Shown: in pieces, positions 7,093 through 14,805 of the stretch
Layout: every line of letters starts with the position of its first letter
How positions within the stretch are numbered: position 1 is the first letter of the stretch
Assembly: GCA_000435475.1 (NCBI GenBank)
Contig: FR896043.1
Span: forward strand, 40,477 to 66,541
Origin: Cryptobacterium sp. CAG:338
Lineage (GTDB): Bacteria > Actinomycetota > Coriobacteriia > Coriobacteriales > Eggerthellaceae
DNA length: 26,065 bases
Direction of reading: 5' to 3'
Notes under the pieces: generated by a model
Told to the model about the DNA's origin: nothing
The model's database searches: none
The model's input: the letters and a program-made list of their open reading frames with translations, nothing else
Translations under genes and position numbers: made by a program

Positions 7093-7914
7093 ATGGGCGC
7101 GGTAAATTATCACCTAATTAATTCAAAAATGCTGGATAGGCGGAAAGCCGGCGCATCGCCTTCAGAGATTTTTTATGAGATCACGACTCTTTATCCTGCA
7201 CATGATTTGCCCGTCAATGAAAAGGTTGAACTTTCTGGGACCTTGCTCAAATGTTTGACAAGGGAAGAGAGAATGGATTTGTGCCGTCTTTTTATTCAAG
7301 AGCAAGTTCTTGACCAACGTAATAGACTGAATCGTTGGGGAACGGTTACGGCGCAGTCGTCACAAATTGATACTGGATATATCGCGCAGCATTTGGTATC
7401 ACTCCAGACGCAAATTCCAGGTCAAGGCATGCGAGGAAAGGGGGATGACCTAAGTGACGGCTCAGAAGTGAAGAGTGCAAATTTCCTAGATTCTCTTGAC
7501 AAGAAGGGTGCAACTGCTCCCAGGTGGAATTTCACTGCCGTAACGCAAGAGATAATGGAAAAGTTTCTTACGTACGATTCGCTTTTTCTTCTGTCAATGG
7601 ATTTGAATACGCTGAATAAATTTCGTGTAAGAATTTGGAAGATCGACATTTCAAAACATGATGTTCTGAGAAATCGATACATCGAATGGATGAACAAACT
7701 TGGGTACCCAAAGTTTCGTGACGCAGATAGGCCTTCAGTAAATTTCCAACTTTTTCCGCCCCACAGTGGAACCGAGGAAACTCATGCTCGTCATGGCAAT
7801 GGAAGGGCAAACGGTTTTTCTTCAATTCAGATTCCGCTAGAAAATCACGCCGGCGCAGAGTTGATCTTCCGCGCCGACGATACGGCTAATGGTGTCGAGA
7901 TTAGTGTTTTCTAG
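7093..7914 (+). CDS. Type II restriction endonuclease, MamI-like
   Basis: The 273-residue enzyme is predicted to cut unmethylated DNA at the site protected by the neighbouring methyltransferase. A PD-(D/E)XK type active site is visible: PGQGMRGKGDD (109-119), then the E-V-K triad element in DGSEVKSAN (E125, K127), followed by a conserved APRWNF (142-147). This arrangement resembles the MamI restriction endonuclease family. The frame is open far upstream to 6631, but the ATG at 7093 is chosen because GAGGAG precedes it and the upstream peptide is not protein-like. The stop overlaps the stop of the convergent methyltransferase by 4 bp. The predicted specificity GATNNNNATC is supported by paired sites of that form in the methyltransferase promoter; the family assignment is from memory. 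Confidence 0.72.
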   Translation: MGAVNYHLINSKMLDRRKAGASPSEIFYEITTLYPAHDLPVNEKVELSGTLLKCLTREERMDLCRLFIQEQVLDQRNRLNRWGTVTAQSSQIDTGYIAQHLVSLQTQIPGQGMRGKGDDLSDGSEVKSANFLDSLDKKGATAPRWNFTAVTQEIMEKFLTYDSLFLLSMDLNTLNKFRVRIWKIDISKHDVLRNRYIEWMNKLGYPKFRDADRPSVNFQLFPPHSGTEETHARHGNGRANGFSSIQIPLENHAGAELIFRADDTANGVEISVF

Positions 7915-9953
7915 CGAATTGACTCAAGAACAGAGAGGTTTTCTCGCAAAGCTTGATCGCTGGAGTACTTCTGCCTGAACACGGCTGCTGACTTGATTTC
8001 CAGTGAAGCGAACTTGCGCTTTGCAGCTTCGGAAACCGGACATGGGACAAGAATTTGTTCAAGCTGCTCCGTCTTGATTCTGTTGTGCGAAGAAGACGTG
8101 CCCGAAGTGAGGTTCCTAATTTGCGCCTGAACAATGGAGCTCTTAAGCATGAGACAAAGGGTGTTGGGTCCTATGTGCTCATCGCTTGATCGAAGGATTT
8201 CGAATTCCATAGAGCATACGGTTTTGTAGGGCCTTTTAGGCACAACGCACATGCGCGGAATGGACGGATTGATCTTCGAGAACAAAACGTCATCCTCATA
8301 GCATTCTCTGCCGTCGGAAATAGGATGGAACGCTTCGGTCTCTTCGAAATCAATAGTAGAGTCGCCTCGCACATGCAAGACGCTGATATGTTTAACGTTG
8401 TCGGATACCGGCATTTTTACACGCTTTTTCGTTTCGATTAGAGCAACGGTACTCAGTGGGCGATATTCAAAATCACCGTTTGAGCACTCTGAAAGCGCCT
8501 TGTACGTCATCAGTCGTTCAGCAGAATAAAACGAGGGTGTTAACTGCCCGTTAATTAGCTGGTGAGGAGTCACAGCGGTGATTGACGGATTGTCAAAGAT
8601 GATTTCTTCAAGCGCGCCTTCTCTGGTCTCAGGATAATGCTGAGCGAATACTGCTACGTCGTTTTGGTTGATTTTTGTTTTGACGGGTACTCCAGAGCGC
8701 TCTTTAACAAGAAATCCCACTTCCCGACACGTGCACATGACAATTGAATTGCCTGAAGGTCGCGCCTTTCGGACCAGAAGAATCACGGTCTTCGTCCTTG
8801 TGCCCGCTTGAGCGAAAGCAACGGCAGGCAATTCAACTACAGATTGGACATCAGCATGCGCAAGCAACGAATTTCTAATCCTTGCATTATTTCCTTTTGA
8901 TGAGACGACGCTATCCGGTAATACTATCGCGAGATAACCACCTGGTTTAAGTAGATTCATTGAACGATAGAGCATCAATGTCTCGGAGGAAAAGCGTTTA
9001 CCGGTTAAGCAATCGTTGGTTATGGATTTCTGGAGAGATAAGGGGAGGACTTCGATGTTAAACTCAGCACCAAAGGGCGGGTTTGTAAATATCAGGTCAA
9101 TCTTACCTTCGTAATCGTCAATACTGCTGGTTCCAATAATGCTGTTCCCGCAAGAAATATTTTCAGCAGAAGCTCCATAAAGAATGGAGTTGATTTTGGA
9201 AAGGCGAACCATTCGATCGACCTTGTCTTGTCCGATGATTCCATTACGTAGAAAATCGGTGATAAGGGCTTCTTTCTCTGTAAAAGAGGATGCTTGAACG
9301 ATTTCCACGTATTTTCGTGCCGCTTCAAGAAGCAACGTACCAACACCGCAGGTTGGATCCATTACATGAAAATCCAAATTAGCAAATGAGTCGAAATACC
9401 CATCTCGGGACATTTCTTTGAATACAGTGTCAATGTAGGGATGCGCAATTTCAAGAGGCGTCATATACTGCGCGTCTTCTTTATTGTTGCGAAAGTTCTC
9501 TCGAACAAAGTGCCCGAAACATTCGTTAATCACATCAAAACTTTCGATACCTTCGCTTTTCATAAGAGATTTAAAATCGATTTTCGATAGCTCAAAAACG
9601 ACTTCTTCCGCAAATGCGTTTTCGGAGTCTTGAATGCATAACGAAGGGTTTGAGCCAAAGATGCTAGTTCCATCCGCATTGATGAAAGGCCCATATTTTG
9701 CAACATCGTCAAACATTTCTCTGAGCGCAGAGGCCGTGCGGCTTGAATCAGAGAAGCGTTCACTTGCAAGCGCTTTAAGATCGAGGACGGTAAAGCTCTG
9801 GTCTTGGATAGCTCGGGTATAAGCTACGCACAACAGCTTTACAATTTCATCGAGCTTAGCATTCGAGTCGTCAAAACGGCCAGAAGAATGAAACGCTTCG
9901 CGAAGGTTTAGAAGCACATTGTAAAATTGTTTGTAATCGAGCCCCTGATTCAT
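7911..9953 (-). CDS. N6-adenine DNA methyltransferase fused to an HsdS-like recognition domain
   Basis: The 680-residue enzyme combines a type I HsdM-like methylase with a C-terminal target-recognition domain. In order: a helical N-terminal region (1-155), AQYMTP (161-166), AdoMet-binding MDPTCGVGTLL (198-208), catalytic FTNPPF (289-294), and from about 480 an HsdS-like half with SSHNRIKTEQLEQILVPCP near the end. One recognition domain per chain in a dimer gives a split palindromic target, as expected for GATNNNNATC. Convergent with the endonuclease, ending in a 4-bp tail overlap. AGGAGA lies just before the ATG. Its promoter carries two copies of a GATNNNNATC palindrome, so it is probably self-regulated. 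It is intact, and the adenine methylation call is firm from the NPPF motif. Confidence 0.88.
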   Translation of the reverse strand: MNQGLDYKQFYNVLLNLREAFHSSGRFDDSNAKLDEIVKLLCVAYTRAIQDQSFTVLDLKALASERFSDSSRTASALREMFDDVAKYGPFINADGTSIFGSNPSLCIQDSENAFAEEVVFELSKIDFKSLMKSEGIESFDVINECFGHFVRENFRNNKEDAQYMTPLEIAHPYIDTVFKEMSRDGYFDSFANLDFHVMDPTCGVGTLLLEAARKYVEIVQASSFTEKEALITDFLRNGIIGQDKVDRMVRLSKINSILYGASAENISCGNSIIGTSSIDDYEGKIDLIFTNPPFGAEFNIEVLPLSLQKSITNDCLTGKRFSSETLMLYRSMNLLKPGGYLAIVLPDSVVSSKGNNARIRNSLLAHADVQSVVELPAVAFAQAGTRTKTVILLVRKARPSGNSIVMCTCREVGFLVKERSGVPVKTKINQNDVAVFAQHYPETREGALEEIIFDNPSITAVTPHQLINGQLTPSFYSAERLMTYKALSECSNGDFEYRPLSTVALIETKKRVKMPVSDNVKHISVLHVRGDSTIDFEETEAFHPISDGRECYEDDVLFSKINPSIPRMCVVPKRPYKTVCSMEFEILRSSDEHIGPNTLCLMLKSSIVQAQIRNLTSGTSSSHNRIKTEQLEQILVPCPVSEAAKRKFASLEIKSAAVFRQKYSSDQALRENLSVLESIR

Positions 9954-9957
9954 TAAG

Positions 9958-10003
9958 TCTCCTAAGATACGTATCTTTATATCTGATACGTATCTTAAAT
10001 CAA
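9958..10003 (-). promoter_or_regulatory. Methyltransferase promoter with two GATNNNNATC operators
   Basis: Read on the minus strand: -35 TTGATT (10003-9998), a 16-bp spacer, -10 TATAAA (9981-9976) and AGGAGA (9963-9958) just before the ATG at 9953. A perfect palindrome GATACGTATC occupies 9985-9994, inside the spacer, and again 9966-9975, just downstream of the -10; the latter extends to a 14-bp palindrome (9964-9977). The copies are 19 bp apart. Both are GAT-N4-ATC, the MamI/BsaBI recognition form. Binding or methylation there should block transcription, giving feedback on methylase level. Confidence 0.75.
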
Positions 10004-10112
10004 CTGTGATGATCTCGTAGTCTGAATTCGTAGAAGAGACGAATTTTGTGGGTATGTTTTGAGTGCGAGACGTGATGCAGCGGTTGTTTAAAACACGTTA
10101 GTGAGTATCACT
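10004..10112. other. Non-coding stretch upstream of the methyltransferase
   Basis: This is the first part of the 410-bp gap between the methyltransferase and guaA. I see no gene, RNA or repeat here beyond the promoter elements described at its left edge. The rest of the gap holds a possible small ORF and two hairpins. Confidence 0.4.
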
Positions 10113-10244
10113 ATGACGGACAGCAGCGAAACTGCAGATTATTGGCATAGGAACCGTGTATCTGTGAGTACGCTGGCGTTCTATGCTTGTTCCGAAGTGC
10201 TTATTTATACAGGTAAACCATATGAATATGACCCTCTGAATTGA
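10113..10244 (+). CDS. Possible 43-residue ORF
   Basis: The ATG opens a 43-codon frame ending TGKPYEYDPLN. The predicted peptide is mixed (SETADYWHRNR, then LAFYACSEVLIY) and could hold a short hydrophobic helix. Its stop lies in the loop of a strong hairpin with a T-run, so a plus-strand transcript does seem to end here. The ribosome site is poor (GTGAG). It may be a true small gene, or the terminator may serve a small RNA. Unrecognised. Confidence 0.28.
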   Translation: MTDSSETADYWHRNRVSVSTLAFYACSEVLIYTGKPYEYDPLN

Positions 10245-10266
10245 TTCCGGAGGGTCATTAGTTTTT
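10228..10266 (+). terminator. Rho-independent terminator
   Basis: A perfect 9-bp stem ATGACCCTC/GAGGGTCAT (10228-10236 and 10250-10258) is followed by TAGTTTTT on the plus strand. No annotated plus-strand gene ends nearby except the 43-codon ORF. On the minus strand the hairpin could also act as a back-up stop for guaA transcripts. Confidence 0.75.
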
Positions 10267-10302
10267 GCGATATCGAGTGGCTACCAGGTGATTTCAGCAC
10301 AT

Positions 10303-10337
10303 AATAAACAACTAGAGCACTGGCAAAATCACTCTAG
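10303..10337 (-). terminator. Candidate guaA terminator
   Basis: CTAGAG/CTCTAG arms (10312-10317 and 10332-10337) lie 27 bp after the guaA stop. On the minus strand they are followed by TTGTTTATTA. The 6-bp stem is short and the loop is 14 nt, so it is a weak candidate. Confidence 0.35.
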
Positions 10338-10363
10338 ATAAATCTCACGATAATGTGCGGATG

Positions 10364-11989
10364 TTATTCCCACTCAATCGTAGCGGGGGGCTTTGACGTA
10401 ATGTCGTAGCATACGCGATTCGCGCCGGGAACTTCAGCCACAATGCGGCTCGAAATTTTCGCCAGTACATCGTAAGGCAACTTCGCCCAGTCAGCCGTCA
10501 TTGCGTCACTCGATTCAACCGCACGCAAAATAATCGGACGCTGATAGGTACGCTCGTCACCCATAACACCAACGCTCTTAATGTCAGGCAACACCGCAAA
10601 ATACTGCCAGCACGCATGCTCGGAATTGCGATCGCCCGTCTCTTCATACAGACGCTGATTGTAGGCATCCAACTCTTCGCGCACGATAGCGTCGGCATTC
10701 TTCAAAATTTCCAGCTTCTCAGGCGAAACCGCACCAATAATGCGAATTGCCAAACCAGGGCCTGGGAAAGGCTGACGATGCACAATGTGATCAGGTAATC
10801 CCAGCGCCGTACCTAGTGCGCGAACCTCATCCTTAAAGAAGTGATCGAGCGGCTCGATCAAATCAAAATGAACTCCCTCAGGGAAGGGGATCAGATTGTG
10901 ATGGCTCTTAATGGTGGAAGCTTTACCGCCCGTCTTACGTGCGCCGCTCTCAATAATGTCAGGATAAATGGTGCCCTGAGCCAAGAACTTCACGCCGTCC
11001 AAATCCTGCGCAACTCTGAAGAACTCCTCCCAGAACTGCGTGCCAATAATCTTGCGTTTCTGCTCAGGATCAGTCACACCATCCAGCAACTTCGCATAGC
11101 GCTCTTCAGCATGAACATGAATGAAATCCACGTCGAACTGTTTGGTGAATACTTCCTCAACCTCTTCAGGCTCGTTCTTGCGAAGCAGGCCATGATTTAC
11201 GAACACACAAACCAGCTGTTTGCCAATGGCTTTCGAGCACAACGCTGCAACAACGGACGAATCAACGCCACCAGAAAGACCTAGGATCACGCGGTCGCTT
11301 CCAACCTGTTCGCGAATAGCCGCAATGGAATCCTCGATGATGGTATCCATGGTCCAATCGGCACTTAGGCCACAAATATCAAACAGGAAGTTCGAAAGCA
11401 TCTGATTGCCATATTCAGAATGCTTAACTTCGGGATGAAACTGGGTGGCGTACAGCTTACGCTCAGCGCACTCCATCGAAGCCACGGGACACACATCGGT
11501 CTTTGAAGTAACCACAAAGCCCTCAGGCACTTCGCTTACCGCATCGCGATGGCTCATCCATACGGTTTGCTCAGCAGGGGTGTCTCCCAGAAGAGCAGAA
11601 GCGGGCACGCCATCAGTCCCGTCGCAGCGCGTCAGTGGGGCAGGGCCGTATTCACCCTTTTCGGTGTGGCCAACGCTGCCACCCAAGGTGGTAGCCATGA
11701 TCTGCTGACCGTAGCAGAATCCCAGTACAGGAATGCCTAGTTCAAACACGCCAGGATCTACCGAAGGAGCATCTTCGGCATACACACTTGCAGGGCCGCC
11801 ACTCAAAATCAAAGCAGCAGGCTTTTTCGCAGCGATTTCCTCGGCGGGAGTGTCGCAGGGAACAATTTCGGAATATACCTTCAAATCACGTACGCGACGT
11901 GCAATAAGTTGTCCGTATTGGGCACCGAAATCTAGAACGAGAACAGTTTCAGTGGTATTGGGAGCTGTTTTGGCTGTGGAATTAGTCAC
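10364..11989 (-). CDS. guaA: GMP synthase (glutamine-hydrolysing)
   Basis: This enzyme converts XMP to GMP using ATP and glutamine, the last step of guanine nucleotide synthesis in the cytoplasm. The 541 residues cover both halves. The class I amidotransferase domain has nucleophile C92 (GFCYGQQ) with H185 and E187 (FHPEVKHSEYG). The ATP pyrophosphatase domain carries SGGVDSS (239-245), and the dimerisation domain has RQPFPGPGLAIRI and the usual C-terminus SKPPATIEWE. It starts with GTG at 11989, supported by AGGAG 5 nt upstream. It stands alone on the minus strand, between the accessory region and the plus-strand block, so it marks the likely border of the conserved chromosome. All key residues are present. 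Confidence 0.97.
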   Translation of the reverse strand: MTNSTAKTAPNTTETVLVLDFGAQYGQLIARRVRDLKVYSEIVPCDTPAEEIAAKKPAALILSGGPASVYAEDAPSVDPGVFELGIPVLGFCYGQQIMATTLGGSVGHTEKGEYGPAPLTRCDGTDGVPASALLGDTPAEQTVWMSHRDAVSEVPEGFVVTSKTDVCPVASMECAERKLYATQFHPEVKHSEYGNQMLSNFLFDICGLSADWTMDTIIEDSIAAIREQVGSDRVILGLSGGVDSSVVAALCSKAIGKQLVCVFVNHGLLRKNEPEEVEEVFTKQFDVDFIHVHAEERYAKLLDGVTDPEQKRKIIGTQFWEEFFRVAQDLDGVKFLAQGTIYPDIIESGARKTGGKASTIKSHHNLIPFPEGVHFDLIEPLDHFFKDEVRALGTALGLPDHIVHRQPFPGPGLAIRIIGAVSPEKLEILKNADAIVREELDAYNQRLYEETGDRNSEHACWQYFAVLPDIKSVGVMGDERTYQRPIILRAVESSDAMTADWAKLPYDVLAKISSRIVAEVPGANRVCYDITSKPPATIEWE

Positions 11990-11994
11990 CGATA

Positions 11995-12037
11995 CTCCTT
12001 GGTTTGATGTTGATAGTTTTTAAACAAATTTCCGCAA
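11995..12037 (-). promoter_or_regulatory. Candidate guaA promoter
   Basis: On the minus strand TTGCGG (12037-12032), a 16-bp spacer and TATCAA (12015-12010) precede AGGAG (11999-11995) and the GTG start. Neither hexamer is a close consensus match. I do not see a purine riboswitch fold in the short leader. Confidence 0.35.
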
Positions 12038-12209
12038 AATGATACGGTATTTGTCTCGCATAAAGCTTACAGGGCTATCTTACACGAATCTAGCAAAATG
12101 GGGTTACGGATATCATATAAGGATAGATGCAATCACGCAGGGAAAATGGGCATCACACACGGATATCGGATGTTATTTAAGAAAAGTAGTTGTTTGTGAG
12201 CTGACTAAA
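12038..12209. other. Intergenic region between guaA and the BTAD regulator (left part)
   Basis: This is part of a 560-bp gap between divergent genes. A frame on the plus strand is open from 12039 to 12380, but it has no ribosome site and mostly reflects the repeats to its right. I see no RNA gene or strong hairpin here. Confidence 0.4.
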
Positions 12210-12329
12210 AAAGTGTTTGTGGGTTTGCGCAAAAAAAGTGCTCATGTATTTGTACAAGAAAGTACCCATGGATTTGCGCAAAAAAGTGCTCGGGGGTTTA
12301 TACAAAAAAGTGCTTGTGTGTTGGTGAAA
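12210..12329 (+). repeat. Five tandem 24-bp repeats
   Basis: Five imperfect units of exactly 24 bp run from 12210, 12234, 12258, 12282 and 12306. A typical unit is AAAAGTGCTC, then a variable GT-rich middle, then TTTGCGCAA or TATACAA. If read as protein the unit is eight residues of the KSAxxFxQ type, but the frame around it is not convincing. Its position 140-220 bp upstream of the BTAD regulator promoter suggests an array of protein-binding sites. Iteron-like sites and simple slippage are alternatives. Confidence 0.65.
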
Positions 12330-12423
12330 AGATTTGTAGGAAGATGGTTGCTTGATTTCAGATATATAGTGCCTGATTAGATGCTCAATAGCTACAAAAT
12401 CGCGCCGATGATAGATAAAAACT

Positions 12424-12496
12424 GTTGTTTTGATACGAAAACAACGTTATTTATACCAAAAGACTCCTTGTTATACCAGGTCAAGGGTAGTATAGA
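12424..12496 (+). promoter_or_regulatory. Promoter and operator-like sites of the BTAD regulator
   Basis: A good promoter reads -35 TTGTTA (12468-12473), a 17-bp spacer and -10 TATAGA (12491-12496). Two exact TTATACCA copies lie 20 bp apart (12451-12458, 12471-12478), the second overlapping the -35. Upstream is a perfect inverted repeat GTTGTTTT-N6-AAAACAAC (12424-12445). Two repeats one face of the helix apart, plus a palindrome, are what one expects for activator and repressor binding. Confidence 0.6.
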
Positions 12497-12518
12497 GGTG
12501 CTCTAATACTTCCCATTT

Positions 12519-12543
12519 GCCTTTACCGCTTTTGCGGAAAGGC
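12519..12543 (+). promoter_or_regulatory. Leader hairpin covering the ribosome site of the regulator
   Basis: GCCTTT and CCGC (12519-12529) pair with GCGG and AAAGGC (12534-12543) around a TTTT loop, with one bulged A. The only plausible ribosome site, GGAAAGG (12536-12542), lies in the right arm, 7 nt before the ATG. Translation would then depend on the hairpin being opened. Confidence 0.5.
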
Positions 12544-12549
12544 TAAAGC

Positions 12550-14805
12550 ATGAATAAATATATTGTTCGAAATCCTCAAGTAGGATCTCTTATTTCTTCT
12601 CATGTAAAGAAAAAAGATTTAATAGAAAGAAAACGACTGTTATTAAATCTTATGGCGACGCGCGATGCCGTACGTGTGGTATGCGCTCCGGCTCTTTTTG
12701 GAAAAACCATTCTTGCTCTTCAGTATGCAAAGATCATATTTGCTGATCAAGGTGTTGTGTGGGTAAAGGCGGATGATCTGTGTTTCCTTCGAGATCTTGA
12801 TGCCCGATGCGTTATGGATTCGTTTAGGCCTGTTTTAGAGAAGGGTCCTACGTGTGAGCTGTTTGTTTTTGATGGTGTTCCCAAACTTTCAGAAAAGCGT
12901 ATGCGGGAATTTATACAACTTATTTATTCCTTGAAGCTGTCAGATTGTGAAGTACTAATTACAACACGTTGTAAATCGTTGTTTTCAGGAGAGGGTCTTG
13001 AACTGCAAGGTAAGCTTGAGCTGAGCTATGTCACAGCACATGATTTGCTTTTAAATTCTCAAGAAGCTGCCAGTGAATCTCCCGACACATTTTCGTCTTT
13101 ACAGGGGTGGGTACGACCCGCAGTGCTCTGTGATAAAAACGAAGGAAGCAAGCGGCTTTTCACGAATTTGCAGCATATGGAAGTGTGTTCCTCTGAAGAT
13201 GCGGTAGCGCTTCTTGCTTTAATTATAGGAAAAGGAGCTCAATCAATTTTCAGTTGCTTTATTGTGGGTTTTGCTGCAATTGATCTGCAATCTTTCAATG
13301 AATATTATCCTCATGCAGGCTTACGCAATAGGGGATTTGTTGCCCTTGAATTTTCCGCGCAGGAAAGATTTTCTCTTCTATGGGTTCATTTGGCGAAACT
13401 AGTTGAATTAAGTCTTTATCCATCGCAAAAGGAATTCGTATTGGCTCTTCTCGATGAACTGTATAACGTGCAAGATTATGCCTTAATTCAGCTAGTTTTG
13501 AAGTTTTGTCTTATTGAAGAAGAACGAACGGCTTTCTACGAAAAACACGAAGTAACGTATGAGTCTATAAAGTGTTGTGCTGAAGAACAGGTCGCAGAAA
13601 AACAAAAGAATCAAGCATGTGATAGCCCAGATTCGCAAAAACCTGTCAGTTTAGATCTGCAAAAACCGGATAGTTCAGATTTGCAAAGAAGCGATGATTC
13701 GCGTGAGGGCAATTTGCAGAAGGATGACCTGCGGAGTGTTAAATCGCAAGGTGGCGACTTGCAAAATAACAGTCTTCTAAAAAACGATTTGCGCAAGATT
13801 GAATCGCCTGAAAATGACTTGCGTGCTATTGATTTTGGAGACAACGATTTGCAAGGGAATAAAGGTGAGTTGCTTGCTCGTAAAAAAGAGCCAATGGCAC
13901 AATTGGATGCGCCAGAAAAAACTTTTAAGGAATCAGCTTTAGGGGCAGCCCCAAAGGAATCAGAATGTTTTGATAGGTCTGATAGCTATGCTGAATTCAA
14001 AAATCTAGCTACAACCGAAAGCATTGCACAACAATCCGAAAACGCTGACAAGTCTGAGCGCTTAGTGGTCAACTTGTTTGGCAGATTCGAGATGAAGCGC
14101 GGTAAAAGATTGGTTCCTGAAAGAGGCGAAATTCGAAAACTAGCAAAGATTATGATTGCGCTTTTGGTGATTAATTCTCAGAAAGATTTGCCCCGCACAT
14201 GGGTTGAAAGGGCAGTATGGCCCGAAAATTACACTTCTACCGTTACTTCGAACTTTTACAACTTATGGTCTTACATCAAAAGAACCATGAGCGAAACTGA
14301 TGAGGAACGTCGCTTGCTAGGCAGGACTAGGGACTCAATTTCGCTTCGTGAACTGCATATAGAAAGCGATATTCATACCGTCAACCTTTTATGTAATGAA
14401 TTTTCTACGGCGCATGAAGTAGAGGATTGTGTGCGGATTTTAAGTCAGCTTGAACGCGTTTATCAAGGTCCACTTATGCCTGGTATTGAAAATGCCCAAC
14501 TTGAATCCTATAGAAACAAATTTCAAAACAAAGTTCTTGATGTGCTTACCGAAGGGTCTCGCATTATCTATTCAAAAGGCAATCGCTATGTTGCTCTCCA
14601 TTTTGCAGGGTTTGCCTTTGAGCAAAATATCGCACGAGAAGATGTGTGCTATCTCTACATGTTCATCCAAAAAGAATTGGGGCATTATAGCGGCGCCATT
14701 AATACTTACGTTGAGTGTCGTGGCGCACTCGTTGATGAATATGGCATTGATGCTCCTCGTCGGCTTGATGTGCTTTATGAGGAAATTATCAAGGAGGTTT
14801 CGTAA
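12550..14805 (+). CDS. Large transcriptional regulator with degenerate ATPase and BTAD domain
   Basis: The 751-residue cytoplasmic regulator has three parts. The N-terminal part (about 1-330) resembles the STAND/MalT-type ATPase head, with CAPALFGKTILALQYA (45-60) in the Walker A position and LFVFDGVP near 105 as Walker B. A hydrophilic linker (about 354-480) contains decapeptide repeats with a DLQ/DLR core. From about 505 comes a winged-helix region (LVVNLFGRFEMKRGKRL onward), then a TPR-like BTAD domain (YQGPLMPGIENAQLESYR near 640 to the end). BTAD proteins such as SARPs activate transcription. The target genes are unknown; secA is next downstream, but has its own promoter after a 301-bp gap. 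Proteins of this layout beside secA seem typical of Coriobacteriia (from memory). The family call is firm, the ligand and regulon are not. Confidence 0.8.
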   Translation: MNKYIVRNPQVGSLISSHVKKKDLIERKRLLLNLMATRDAVRVVCAPALFGKTILALQYAKIIFADQGVVWVKADDLCFLRDLDARCVMDSFRPVLEKGPTCELFVFDGVPKLSEKRMREFIQLIYSLKLSDCEVLITTRCKSLFSGEGLELQGKLELSYVTAHDLLLNSQEAASESPDTFSSLQGWVRPAVLCDKNEGSKRLFTNLQHMEVCSSEDAVALLALIIGKGAQSIFSCFIVGFAAIDLQSFNEYYPHAGLRNRGFVALEFSAQERFSLLWVHLAKLVELSLYPSQKEFVLALLDELYNVQDYALIQLVLKFCLIEEERTAFYEKHEVTYESIKCCAEEQVAEKQKNQACDSPDSQKPVSLDLQKPDSSDLQRSDDSREGNLQKDDLRSVKSQGGDLQNNSLLKNDLRKIESPENDLRAIDFGDNDLQGNKGELLARKKEPMAQLDAPEKTFKESALGAAPKESECFDRSDSYAEFKNLATTESIAQQSENADKSERLVVNLFGRFEMKRGKRLVPERGEIRKLAKIMIALLVINSQKDLPRTWVERAVWPENYTSTVTSNFYNLWSYIKRTMSETDEERRLLGRTRDSISLRELHIESDIHTVNLLCNEFSTAHEVEDCVRILSQLERVYQGPLMPGIENAQLESYRNKFQNKVLDVLTEGSRIIYSKGNRYVALHFAGFAFEQNIAREDVCYLYMFIQKELGHYSGAINTYVECRGALVDEYGIDAPRRLDVLYEEIIKEVS
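13756..13875 (+). repeat. Tandem 30-bp repeats inside the regulator gene
   Basis: Four units spaced exactly 30 bp (13756, 13786, 13816, 13846) encode a decapeptide starting D-L-Q/R: DLQNNSLLKN, DLRKIESPEN, DLRAIDFGDN, DLQGNKGELL. Less regular copies of the DLQ core precede them from 13654. They form a flexible, charged linker that probably varies in length between strains. Confidence 0.65.

Noticed and set aside
12210..12329. CRISPR array
   Set aside because: The 24-bp units are directly adjacent with no unique spacers and no cas genes are in the window.
12039..12380. 113-codon plus-strand ORF containing the 24-bp repeats
   Set aside because: No ribosome site, and the repeat length being a multiple of three keeps the frame open by itself. 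Treated as non-coding repeats.
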